DNA of 64,000 nucleotides from Cliona cf. orientalis (taxonomy: Eukaryota; Porifera; Demospongiae; Clionaida; Clionaidae): NCBI GenBank assembly GCA_963930775.1, contig OZ005695.1:1612001-1676000 (forward strand). The letters are read 5' to 3'. Numbering within the stretch: position 1 is the stretch's first letter; every line of letters begins with the position of its first letter. The notes beneath the pieces are model-generated. The model did not search any database, was not told the DNA's origin, and was given only the letters and a program-made list of their open reading frames with translations. This document shows, piece after piece, positions 1 to 10,085 of the stretch. Made by a program: the position numbers and the translations under genes.

Positions 1-109
1 TAACCCATACCACCCCCCCCCCCCCAAACACTATAACTATCATGATGTTTATCCGAGGGGGATATTACTCTAGCCCCTCAACAATAATTTTGACTTATGA
101 TAGACTAAC

Positions 110-2448
110 TTAGCAATGGCCTGCAGAGTCTGGAATCCGTGGGCAACGACCGTCGGATTGGAGGAGTGGTGTTTGATGGAGTCAGTGATGACCTTGTGGT
201 CTCCTTGAAGAGCCATGCTTGAGACAGCATAGGTATCTGTGGGGAGTAGTGATGTACATGTAAGCATGTGAGAGAGATGGAGGAAGGGAGTAGAGAAACT
301 TCAATGTCTAAAATCTACACTAGTCTCCATACACACAGTACTTAAATTATGTTGTACCTGCTAAATCATCACTATCTACACTTTTTGTTTCCCCCAAATT
401 CCCCTATACTACCAAACAAAACAGATATTAGTGCTATCGATATGTAGTACCACTCTGTGTCACATGCTTACATGTGACTAGGAGTACTCGTGCAGAGATG
501 TACAGTGTACAGATTTGTAAAGTGACAGAGTAACAACTGTACAAGTAGCTTCCTTCGCGACAGGCTTCACAAGACTACTTTCAATATTATTAAGATGTGT
601 ACACATGAAAATTATATTATGTTTTCAGCCCACAATAATGATGTGGTTTTTTTTTCATAAACTAGATATACAAGTAATAAGTGTACTATTTATAGTACCA
701 AGGGCTTATTGAGCCGCATAAGCCCTTGATAGTACTCACCAGTTTTGAGCATGTTAGCCAGAGCCAGGAGGCCACTGCTCTGGACGCTGATGTCGTAGTG
801 GTGGGTTCGAAGAGCAGCTAGGACAAAGCTGTAGGCACGACTCTCCTTGAGACCAGCATCATTGAGAGCTGGAGGGAGGGAGGGAGGGAGGGAGGGAGGG
901 AGGAGAGAGAGGGACTGAGACTTTGTAGTGAGATCGCAAAGGGAGAATTGATAGCGACATTGTATCGATTTGGATTCATTTCTGGAGGGAATCCCTGCTA
1001 ATTATCTCACCAACCTGTTGAAGAGAGTGAAGCCAGGGTATCCACTGCCTTTCCAGCGAGGTAAGGGTCTTCACCATGCTTCTTCATGGCATCCAGAACA
1101 CAATGGTAGACATTGTGATCCTCCACACTGGAGCGAAGCTCAATCTGCTTATTGCAACTGAGGAGGGCATCACAACCGGCCTGGAGGGAGGGAGGAAGGA
1201 GAGGAGGGGATAAAAACTAAAATAGACTTGCAGGTAGGTTGAGGGACTGAAGCAGATCGAGTTGAGGTTACTCAAGCATACATTATTGGCCATAACCACA
1301 CTGCAGTCTAGAAATTCAATTATGTATAATTATGCTAAATGAGTCTAGCAGCTAAAAAAGGACGAAACCTTATCCACATGCCAGAAAAATTATGGAGCGT
1401 TTAACAGCTGAACAGCTGAGGTATGATATTATTATACTATCATATTGTGCACCTGTTGAGCTGAGGAGTGAGAGGGAAGAGCCTCCATCATACGAACAAT
1501 CACACCAACCACATCTCTCTCAAGGAGTAGCTGAAGAACAATGGAGTCAGCTGAGGGGGAGAAAGGAGGAGATGGAGAGAGAAAAATTACAAGAGAGAGA
1601 GAGAGAGAGAGAGAGGCAGGGAGAGGGAGAGAGGTGAAATCTCAAATTGTCTGATGTAATCACCATACATAGTCCTATTTCTACACTAGTACACTACAAT
1701 GGCTAATTCACAATTTACACAAACAATCGCCATCTATGGACGGCATGTGTATCCATATACAGCATGCAACTGACCATCACAAGATTTCCTCATCTTGATA
1801 ACCGTATAACAATAAACCACAATTCTTTTTTGTACACGGAGAAAATTGTATAGTGTAGATATAATTGTACCTTCTTTGATGACCTCTGCTAGCTTGAGGC
1901 AGGCATGGTAGAGCGTGTCCGGATCGTAGCTACCAACTAGCTCGCTCAAGTATTTAGCAGCTTCTTGGAGCTTGCGTGACTGTGGAGGTATATGTGTGTG
2001 TGTGTGTGTGTGTGGGAAGGTAAGGGTGGTGCCTGGGGGTGAGATGCGAGTTGTGTGGGAGGTGTGGTATGTGGCTGTCTATGGCCCATGCAAAATTTTA
2101 GTCTGGGTGCCAGCCAGGAGGAAGGGGCTGGCACCCAGATTAAAGTTTATTGACTCTCATTTGCACCTTTCTTTGCAGAGACAATTCAGATCATAGATCA
2201 ATCTTTAAATGAGCATAGCTCGCTTACACGATTTCTGTGATTTGCAACACATACAATTTCATTCTTTCCGCACTAAATCAGACTACATGTAGCAATTGGC
2301 TTACAGTTTTGTAGGTTGTTTCTCGGTAGATCCTCGACGTTGCCTCGTTACCAACAATTGTGATCGGTGATCCAGCACTCACATCGGAACTCTGGCCGTG
2401 CGTGGGGAGGCTGTATAGCTCTACTAGTTCTCTATTCCTTGCAGCCAT
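110..2448 (-). CDS. Armadillo-repeat protein, partial at the 3' end
   Basis: Exons by my reading are 2448-2305, 1979-1871, 1550-1453, 1180-1015, 868-740 and 236-110. Phases match throughout and the gene runs off the left edge. The product is a run of helical repeats of about 42-47 residues of armadillo type, with repeat cores such as VIVRMMEALPSHSSAQQAGC, FVLAALRTHHYDISVQSSGL and ITDSIKHHSSNPTVVAHGF. The spacing resembles the N-terminal ARM region of LRRK-type proteins and ARMC proteins, but no kinase or ROC domain lies in view, so no family name is justified. The start at MAARNRELVELY is the first in-frame ATG; the frame stays open further upstream. It starts 273 bases from, and divergent to, the 2A-Death gene. 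Known for the fold: protein-protein scaffolding. Confidence 0.7.
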
Positions 2449-2721
2449 GACATTGAATTCACTATTAAACTCAGACTGAAACTTCGATCCTGGACTCTGA
2501 GATCCCAACGGTGGGGGCGTGGCCACGTGAATGATACCTGCCGGGGGCGGGTCTCGATCTCGTATCTCGGGTGCAAAGGTTTGGCTCCGCGAGTTAATTT
2601 GAAATTCGCCACCCCTCCCCCAAAAAGTGAGCCTAGGTTCGAGGCTAGCTATGATAGGCTATCCCTATGAGTAAGAGTCCAGTACAAGGATGCGTGCTGT
2701 GTAAAAACAAAAGATGAGAAG
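2449..2721. promoter_or_regulatory. Shared divergent promoter of the ARM and 2A-Death genes
   Basis: Only 273 bases separate two start codons pointing away from each other, so both promoters and 5' untranslated regions must lie here unless there are distant noncoding first exons. No TATA box is obvious. Inference from spacing only. Confidence 0.45.
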
Positions 2722-4134
2722 ATGGCTAGCAGCTATGGTGGGGAAATGCTGGCCAAAGGGGTATCGATCTGTGGTTCAGTGAATTCAAGTGCAGTTGTAC
2801 TGGCCGCTGGCTTTGCTATTTTTTTGCTCAGTAAGGACAGTAAGGCTGTGGCTGCTTTTTATTCCAGAATCTTTTCACGTCAGCGTTCATCTCCGGGAGG
2901 TCACACTTCCCTCATTCTCTTGGCTTTCCTGTGGCTACTTCTGTTCCTTAAAAAGTGTTGTACCTATCTATTGAGAAGCCTCTCTCATATACTTTTGTCG
3001 TCACAAGCTTTGGAATATATTTTAGTAGCCTCTGGAGATGTAGAAGAGAATCCAGGACCAACATACTTCACCGGTATGTTTTTAATAGTATCAAAAATAA
3101 TATCACATGCCAGTCACACCCACTAACACAAAGAAATTCTCTATTAATTTTTCTTTATACATGTAGATGAGGATTTAACTGGAATTTGCAACCGTCACCT
3201 TGGTAAGCATACACGTAATTCGTATATTTGCCTTCAGCCTAGTCTGGGGAGCTAGCCTCCTTTCTTGCACATGCATGCCACCACAAACTATTAACATTAA
3301 TTTTTTATAATGGTTGAAGGTGATGTTCCTGTCATTTTGAGTGCGGTGTCGTCAATTGCCAGTCGCTTTTCAACTTTCCTTCGTATTTTGGGTCTTTCTG
3401 AGTCACAGCTAAATGAAATTAAGGGAGAATATCCTAAGGATACTCAAGAGTGTCTTCAAAAAGGCATTGTTTGCCTTTTGCAAGGAAATTTCAAGCATGG
3501 ACCCTTGACCTGGAGGAGGTTGGTGGTGGCTGTAGCTGACGCCGCTGGTGGAAATAATTGCAAACTTGCAAAGGAAATAGCAGCTGAGCATAAAGGTAGC
3601 CTCATAATTGCAATCTGAGCTAAAGTTAGATCTATATAACCAAGAGTATATACTCTTGATATAACCTTATAGAGTTTCCTGCATAAATTACATGTACTAC
3701 ATCATTTCTGGGTCCATTCTATGATTAACCACTCATGTATTTCAGAACCCAATAGTTCAGTGGACAACAGAGAGAGGGAGAATTTGGAGCCAACTGCAGC
3801 TGTTGCCTCTCCTTGCATTCAACAGAAGAAATACCAACAGTCTGGTTCTTTTGCTGTGATATTTCCCAAGCTGAAGCGGAATCTTGAAAGGAGTTTGAAA
3901 CCGGATGATTTAAAGGAATTTCTCCGCTACTTTTGCAATCCTGCCTCCCCGGACCACTGTCTTGTTGACAAGCAGCTTTACTGTGATCTTGATTCTACTT
4001 CTGAGATCTTGGACTCCCTGCACCCAAAGTACATCAACCCTGCCAACCTGCTCCTCTTGCAAGAGATTGTCGATAATTTTGGCTCTAAGCGGAGCAAGAA
4101 GCTTCTTTGTGACTACAGTAGCCAATGGGAGTAG
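2722..4134 (+). CDS. 2A-peptide / Death-domain protein with hydrophobic leader
   Basis: Four exons: 2722-3073, 3167-3202, 3320-3595 and 3746-4134. All introns are phase 1 with GT-AG ends, giving 350 aa. Residues 1-93 hold two hydrophobic stretches (about 23-37 and 62-76, then a further amphipathic stretch to 92). Residues 94-113 are a class-1 2A ribosome-skipping peptide ending GDVEENPGP, with the skip between Gly112 and Pro113. Residues about 130-221 are a Death domain (LGLSESQLNEIKGEYP and LTWRRLVVAVADAAG are typical helix 2-3 and helix 5 signatures). Residues about 255-350 form another all-helical domain containing YINPANLLLLQEIVDNFG, which I do not assign to a named family. Known: 2A makes the ribosome release one chain and begin the next at proline. 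Inference: the gene yields a membrane leader plus a cytosolic Death adaptor, and some uncleaved membrane-linked form. No NACHT, TIR or caspase domain follows. Confidence 0.85.
3001..3060 (+). other. 2A ribosome-skipping peptide coding segment
   Basis: The codons for residues 94-113 encode a 20-residue stretch ending EYILVASGDVEENPGP. All invariant 2A residues (D-x-E-x-N-P-G-P) are present, preceded by the usual helical, hydrophobic arm. The stop-and-restart point falls between the glycine codon ending at 3057 and the proline codon at 3058. The motif lies 13 bases before the end of exon 1, so it is kept in every transcript using this exon. Confidence 0.9.
3320..3595 (+). other. Death-domain coding exon
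   Basis: One complete exon, phase 1 at both ends, encodes almost exactly one Death domain. A symmetric-phase domain exon can be shuffled or lost without breaking the frame. Helix signatures: FLRILGLSESQLNEIKGEYP, then CLLQGN, then LTWRRLVVAVADAAGG and KLAKEIAAEH. Confidence 0.8.
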
Positions 4135-4889
4135 CATTCTGCCCTTATTTTCCACTGACCTCATCACATGCACATTACTACATGAGTGTCCCTGTTCATT
4201 TATGTTCATGATCTTTTAATCCACCTCATATCCATATGTACATAACTACACAAGTTTTACTTATGAGTCAAATTCATGATCATCGCTTCAAGTTTGACCC
4301 ACTATTTTAAATTTGTCCATAATATAATTATGCACATAGTGTCATGATCTTTTAACCCACAATTTTTATACCGGTAACTCCATGAGTGTTTACTTTAATA
4401 CAATCATGTAGCTACAGAGGGGTAGGAGCAGGGGGGGCAGGGGGGAAATCGCCCCCCCCCACTTTTCTAGGAGGGGGGGCATAGCCCCTCCACATTTTGA
4501 GTCTGATACTAATTAGCTAATTTAGGAATTCATAATGGCTTGTATAATTAAAAGTTTTCATCATCAAAATTAATAGCGATTTTTCCTTGTGTGATTTTAT
4601 AGCTACCATGCATTGTTGAGGTAAATTTCCTTACTGCCTGAACGAGCCTAATTACACAGTTCAAATTTTGGTCCCCAAAATGCCCCTGAGAATTAAAGTA
4701 TCTGGTAATACCTAAAACCTCAAAATCATGATTTCCTGGGGGAGCATGCCCCCAGACCCCCCTAGAAGAGGAGAGCTACAAGCAGCAGGGACCTTCGGCC
4801 CCAACCTATTCTGCGTCGCCCCCCTACTTTTTTACTGCTTCCTACCCCTCTGATGTATGTATGTTTGATGTTTCATTGGACCGTGGTGA
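4135..4889. other. Spacer between the 2A-Death gene and the duplicated block
   Basis: Apart from the hAT-like MITE at 4415-4852, I see no gene. Bases 4135-4410 are A+T-rich and probably contain the 3' untranslated region of the Death-domain gene. Confidence 0.5.
4415..4852. mobile_element. hAT-like non-autonomous DNA transposon (MITE)
   Basis: An 18-base terminal inverted repeat, CAGAGGGGTAGGAGCAG at the left and its near-perfect complement at the right (4835-4852), bounds about 440 bases with no coding capacity. The CAGAGG start is typical of hAT ends. A second internal inverted pair of G-rich and C-rich tracts follows the left end (about 4430-4500) and recurs inverted near the right end. 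Exact 8-base target duplications are not visible; only ATGTA is shared nearby. Confidence 0.65.
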
Positions 4890-4975
4890 TTGGACCTTTA
4901 CCAAGCTGGGAGGGTGGAGGGCATTAATTAGAAACAGTGATACCACGTGGCTTCGCTAGTGTGTATGCATGTGAT

Positions 4976-6471
4976 ATGGAGTGTTCCTTACTCGTTTTTG
5001 ACTCTGGTGAGCGAATTCTACCCAGGAAATCCACCGTGAGTGTACCAGAATGCATACAGAACCATCTGTGTTAATATTATTGTAGCCGAACTTAAGGTTC
5101 ATATTTGTTGATCAATTTAACTTTTAGGTGAGCGTAGAGCAGTCAGATGGGCGGGAGCTTCTCCTCCACAAGCTTGGCTATTCCCCTACCCAGTACAGCC
5201 TCTACCTCATACCAAACTCTGCACTATGGGCCGGACTTACACTGTCAAATCTCACAAAACTATCATCACCACCCAGCCATAGTGCTCACAATTAAAAACA
5301 TTGCAGAAAACAGCCACTGAGCTGGTCAAGTGTGGTGTGTATGAGCTGACAGCTGCTGATCTGAGGACTCTGGAACCTCACATGTGGCTAAATGATCAAG
5401 TGAGTAGAATGCATCAGTTTCTGACCAGATTGGTATTTATGTTACAGAGAATACGTCAGATTTTCATTACAATTAGTGAGATATCATTAATGTTGATTAT
5501 GCATAATTTCTCTGGACATGATGAACAATTATAATTTTACATATTCACACCTTCCAATTATCCACCTCTCACCCCTCCCCAACACACACACACACACTCG
5601 AGCACAGATCATCATGCAACAGCTACATGGAGTTGCTCATGGCAACCTACAGCCGTCGACACAAGATACACATCATGAGCACGTTCTTCTATACCAAGTT
5701 GAGTCGGTCTGGCTACCCCGGAGTGGAGAGATGGCTGAGGAGGCTGGACTGGACGAGACTAAAGCTACTGCTGGTACCCGTTCACGTCAGCATGTCCCAC
5801 TGGGCTCTGGCAGCTATCAATTTCAGAACTAAGGCGAGTCCATGTACAAGTGTAGGTATAACATAGCTGACAGTATATCCATAATTAATTTTTATCTTAT
5901 GCCGTGTAAGATTCAATGTATATTTGTATCCATTCACCTTGCCATGTTTAGAACACTACCTACTTGGACTCGCTTGGAATCATCATGTCTCAAGGTATGG
6001 GTACAAAATAAGTGTATATAACAGTCTTACCTACAATGACATATATCCCTCATCATGTACTCATTCTATATACAGAGGCTGAAGATGTTTATGAAGAGGT
6101 GCAACAAGGCTTGAAAGTATCCTCACTTGCATCGCTGGAGGCCACAGTATTCTAAGGTACCCGAGTACAAGGGATACAATGCATGGGTGTGGTCTGTTGT
6201 CATAGCAGCACATACCAGCATCCTTGCCTAGGTGCCTCAACTAGAATTAAAACACATGTTCTCAGGTGTGATTAATCCGTGTTAATTTTCACAGGGTATC
6301 CCTCATCAGCAGAATGGCAGTGACTGTGGTGTGTTTGTGTGCCAGTTTGCCAGGTGGCTCTGTTCCAGACCAAGGTCAAGGTCTCATTCTGATATTCCAT
6401 TCTGACAGCGGGACATGCCCAGGTTGAGAAGAACAATGCTAGAAGAGCTAAAGAATGGTACTATCAGACTA
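4976..6471 (+). pseudogene. Decayed SENP/Ulp1 protease copy
   Basis: This is the left copy of the intact protease at 10086-13031. Exon 1 (4976-5035) and the start of exon 2 (5128 on) still read, but a TAA follows at 5293-5295. About 1.4 kb corresponding to the rest of exon 2, intron 2 and most of exon 3 is missing. Exon 4 has four extra bases near 5613, shifting the frame. A TGA replaces an arginine codon near 6113, and another TGA lies near 6403. The histidine motif MSHWAL, the aspartate DSLG and the cysteine motif NGSDCGVFVCQF are still recognisable, so decay is fairly recent. As a host duplicate it probably makes no active protease; RNA data could show transcription. Confidence 0.85.
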
Positions 6472-7480
6472 GTAACACACCAATCATTAATTTTGAGTTC
6501 AAAAATAAAGAAATTATGGCAACAATTACCCTTGTTTCCATGCTCTCCCCCTCCTCCATTATTATTTATGCGAAACTATTGTTCATGGCAAGGGAGGGGG
6601 AGAGCAATAAACACTATTAAACTTCACGTATTTAATAGTACAAAAAGAGGGGGGGGGGGCCTGGAAAGAGGCTAGGCAACAGTGTGCTTGCCAACCTTTA
6701 GTGTATTTTCCTACCAGTACCTTTCCAAGGAAAGTGGGAAGGTCAGTGTACATAGCTATTTGCACTGCTCCATGTCATCATTGCATTGGGAGAAGCTAGG
6801 GGAGATCCCTGGTTCTCTCCCCTAGATTCCAACTCTCTAAAGATGTCCTAATTTGGTGTAACCTGGTTTTTTTTTACCTTTGTGTAAGCAACCTGGCATC
6901 TCCTACTTGTTCATGCATGTACATTCAGTGTAGCCTCAGGGGGATCCCCAGGTGATTTCCCTTATATGGGGGGGGGGGGGGGAGGTGGGAGGTACAAGGG
7001 GATAGTTGTGTTATTGGTCATGGATTCTAATTAGAGCATGTTTCCATAGGCTGCAATAATAATACACCCACAAAACCCAGGTCAATTGCCCACTGAGTCA
7101 GCAACATTGCATAAATATTATTATGCAGGATAATAAATTTAAAATGCACATTCTACTGAAATTGTGACCAACCTCCTCTGGTTGTTACAGTAGTGGTGAT
7201 TAGTGAAATGAAATAATTTTTGATGGTGTGAAAAGAGTGCATCAATGATAGACATTTAATTAGAGACTAACTTGGTATGTTCATATTATACTTGCACAAG
7301 AGATTTATAAAAACGACAACTATCCAGTGAACTGCAAGAGTAAATCAAACAAATAATATAACAACTGCTTGAAGTGCACATACATGTGAGTGACAATGAC
7401 TATATATTATAACCTCAAACCTTGCCACAAAATATGAAACATGTATGCATGATGCAAATCAGACCTTGGATGGTATTGTG
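6472..7480. other. Intergenic spacer of duplication unit 1
   Basis: No gene is supported. It holds G-runs (about 6647-6658 and 6967-6982) and sequence alignable to the spacer after 13032 in unit 2. The plus-strand ORF continuing from the last protease exon ends in low-complexity sequence. Confidence 0.5.
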
Positions 7481-7925
7481 GTTATAATGCTTACCTTCCT
7501 TATGGCTTGTGCTGAAGCTTGTTAACAGTACTGGAGAGCATTCAGTTTCTGTATTATTAGTGAAATGCAAGGTGTAGCTAAGCAAAACATGAACAGTTTC
7601 TGCCATGTAGTTTGGCAAGTTAGCTATATAGCCAATATTTAAAGCAGAGGAGGAGGGAGGGACTGGCTTATTCAGACATTAAATTTATTGTAATCTTGAT
7701 ACTTTGCCACAAAAATATGAAATATATACCATGCAAGTATAAACATTCAGACCTTGGATGGTACTGTGGTCACGGTTTGGGCTGAAGCTTGTTGACGGTG
7801 CTGAAGAACAGTCTGGTTCTGTACAGTATTATTTTGAAAGTGAAATGCAAGGTGTATAGCTTGACTGAAGCAGAAGCACAGTTACTATCATGTGATGTAG
7901 TTAGGCAAATTAGCTAGCCAAAGTA
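7430..7925. repeat. Local tandem duplication of a small-exon segment
   Basis: About 230 bases at 7430-7660 and 7690-7925 are similar (CCTTGCCACAAAATATGAAA, GACCTTGGATGGTA, GTGAAATGCAAGGTGTA). Unit 2 has a single copy at about 13650-13880. The repeat includes the Ser/Thr-rich third exon of the secreted-protein gene, so unit 1 has gained an extra exon copy. Confidence 0.7.
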
Positions 7926-8898
7926 GATGGGAGGGAGGGACTGGGTTACTGGACAATGAAAGGCAGGCAAGAGAGAAGTGACATTAGTGGCCAATAAGCC
8001 ATACATTCCCCTAGTCTCGTGAACCAGACCAGTGCTGGATATCACCATGCAGGAGGCCACTCTGGTACAGCTCTTTAATTTGTGACAGTGGAATGCTATG
8101 CACCTACTGATGCATTGATCAAGTTCTGATGAATCTTGACTCCAGGTGCATTCAATCACTATACTCTACCTTGAATCTGATTGGTCATATTTATAATATA
8201 TTATTCCAACATGGGTCACAAAAACAGGCCAGACCCTCCCTCCTGCATGCTGGTGATACAGTACATCCAGCGCGTGCTGCGGAGGGAGTGGTCTGGTTCA
8301 TGAGACCATTGCTTACATTATAATTCTGTATGCCTATTATTATAGGCCATCAATGTCATACATTATTAGTTTATCTCTATAGATCTTGTATACCTGGAAC
8401 TACTTGGATATTGATTTTCAGAGTATAGTTTGCATCATTATCGTTAGTGCTATGTAGTCCTCCAATCGTCAGTGTAGCTGAGCTGTTCAGGAAGAATTTT
8501 ATTTCGTGCTTGTGCAAAGGGATGTAGTCCTTGGTCGATCTAATAACAGCAGGGTGGAAGGTGTTTGATATTTCAGATATCTCTGGGGTAGTATTTCTGC
8601 ATACTATGCTCTGTAGAGAATTTGCAGTGACTGTGATGGTATCATTTTCACTAAGTTGAACAGTGCCATTAATGGTGAAATGGGTACAAATGATATCTGT
8701 AGATAAATTATTATAATAGTGTGCATTTGAGACATTCATCAAAACAGGCATCTCAAGAAAATTAATATTGTTTAACTCAGTGCACAAAGTAGCATTCATA
8801 TGATCAATGTTATTCTCACCTGGCTGGTCTTGACAGTAGACTTGAGGATGAAAGACAATCATCAGGATGGAACTTGCGGTCAATAAGTTAGTGTTCAT
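7481..8898 (-). CDS. Small secreted glycoprotein, copy 1 (3' end uncertain)
   Basis: Exon 1 (8898-8820) encodes a clear signal peptide (MNTNLLTASSILMIVFHPQV, then YCQ). Exon 2 (8696-8394) encodes about 100 residues of beta-rich sequence with several N-glycosylation sites, ending in ANYTLKINIQVVPG, which looks like the last strand of an Ig-like fold. A third exon near 7555-7500, phase 1, reads ETECSPVLLTSFSTSHKE and is rich in Ser and Thr. A related exon copy sits at about 7825-7770. The same splice sites exist in the second copy at 14565, which supports the exons; intron 1 also happens to be open in frame here. I do not recognise the family. It runs convergent to the protease copy. Later exons or a membrane anchor could not be traced. 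Confidence 0.55.
8012..8308. mobile_element. Inverted-repeat DNA element inserted in unit 1 only
   Basis: The ends read TAGTCTCGTGAACCAGACCA and, on the reverse strand, TGGTCTCATGAACCAGACCA, giving an inverted repeat of about 20 bases around a 297-base element. The corresponding position in unit 2 (about 14004) lacks it and runs straight from a C-run into TTGCTTATTATT. The insertion therefore followed the duplication, or was lost from unit 2. No coding capacity. Confidence 0.65.
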
Positions 8899-9391
8899 TA
8901 TGGAAGTGGCACTTAATGTTATGATACTAGTCGGGGTTCACATATCCATAGAATATTTGCATGCGTGATAGATCAGTGGCTTTTGAGCTGAGCTGAGTAT
9001 TCTCAGGGTAACTCCCAGGGATTGTCCATGCTTTATTATTATATGGGCATGAATATGCATGAACTTGGGCAAGTGAAAACGGAAACGGAAAAGCTGAAAT
9101 TGGTAGTGGTCGTCAGAAATATGAACGGTATCGAGCATGCATAGAGCTGATACCTGGCCATGCATAAGAAAATTAATGAAGGTTGGTGTTTAATTAGTTC
9201 CCTGCAGCTAGCTAGTGTGAAGACCTTGTAAAACATCCAAGTGTCATCATAGATAATAGTATCTATGGTGACATTAATGTATTATCGGTGATCATCATTG
9301 CCTGAGGGCCATGATAATATTAATTATTATAGCACCATGCAATTAATTTTTAGCAAAAACGGTTTAGTTATTAAAATAATAATGTTACTAC

Positions 9392-9429
9392 TAGCCTCGT
9401 CCCCAGGGGCCTGGGGACAAGGCCGGCTA
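9392..9429. repeat. TAGCCTCGTCCCC hairpin
   Basis: TAGCCTCGTCCCCAGG and CCTGGGGACAAGGC form a near-perfect 38-base hairpin with the same ends as those at 46111 and 61562. Confidence 0.65.
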
Positions 9430-10023
9430 TGTTATTACTGGATTCCTATAATTATTAATAATATTATTGATATCAGTGTCGCTGATTCAGTAAGAGTTAC
9501 ACTGATCCCGGATATCCAGTTGTGATTGTAGAGTACAGACTGTACAGCTACTTTGTGAGCCTTCAGACTCATCAACAGTTACTGTACCAAGCCAGATTAG
9601 TGCTATTGGCAAGTGTGATTCTTTATTAATACTTGGTAGTTTATTGCTTAGTACGGTAATAAAATGGCCGATTTTGAGCCACTTTTGACCTTGAACATAA
9701 GTGCATGTGCTGGCTCATTACCAGCCAAGCCCATTACAAGTATTAAAGGGCCATGATCACCTTTCAGCCCTGAGTACTGATATTTATGTAGTTTGTCACT
9801 CTGGACCTCCTTCACCGACTTCAAAATTGCTGCCGCTGTGTGTTTACTAGATGCATGATTGCACAAGATTACCACATGGTTAATTACCATGTACTTCTTT
9901 AGCCTTATCTTTGTCATAATTATTATTGTGCATAGGGCCCCAGGGGCCTCCCTCCTCTTGAGTTGAATTTTGTGCTTAATAGTTTTGCTCTTGCTCTTGC
10001 TTTTTGTTATAACATCTCATTGC

Positions 10024-10039
10024 AACGACCATTACCAAG
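10024..10039 (+). promoter_or_regulatory. Candidate promoter motif AACGACCATTACCAAG
   Basis: It lies 47 bases upstream of the protease start codon. The identical 16-mer occurs at 63814-63829, just upstream of EME1, and a close variant (AACGACCATTACCGAA) at 55463-55478 upstream of a TMEM104 paralogue. Role inferred from position only. Confidence 0.4.
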
Positions 10040-10085
10040 TTGAGAGGGCATTAATTAGAAACAATGACACCACGTGGTGTATGCG

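Larger units (their letters stand above)
8899..10085. other. Spacer between duplication units
   Basis: No gene is supported. It contains a 38-base hairpin of the TAGCCTCGTC family (9392-9429) and, at 10024-10039, a 16-mer also present in front of EME1. Short ORFs here lack splice or codon support. Confidence 0.5.

Noticed and set aside
1392-1637. 81-codon plus-strand ORF with RERERE tail
   Set aside because: It is antisense to an ARM-gene exon at 1550-1453 plus a GA tract.
3034-3060. 2A motif as part of a LINE or viral polyprotein
   Set aside because: Known 2A motifs also occur in some non-LTR retrotransposons, but no reverse transcriptase, endonuclease or capsid-like coding lies nearby and the motif is spliced to a Death domain.
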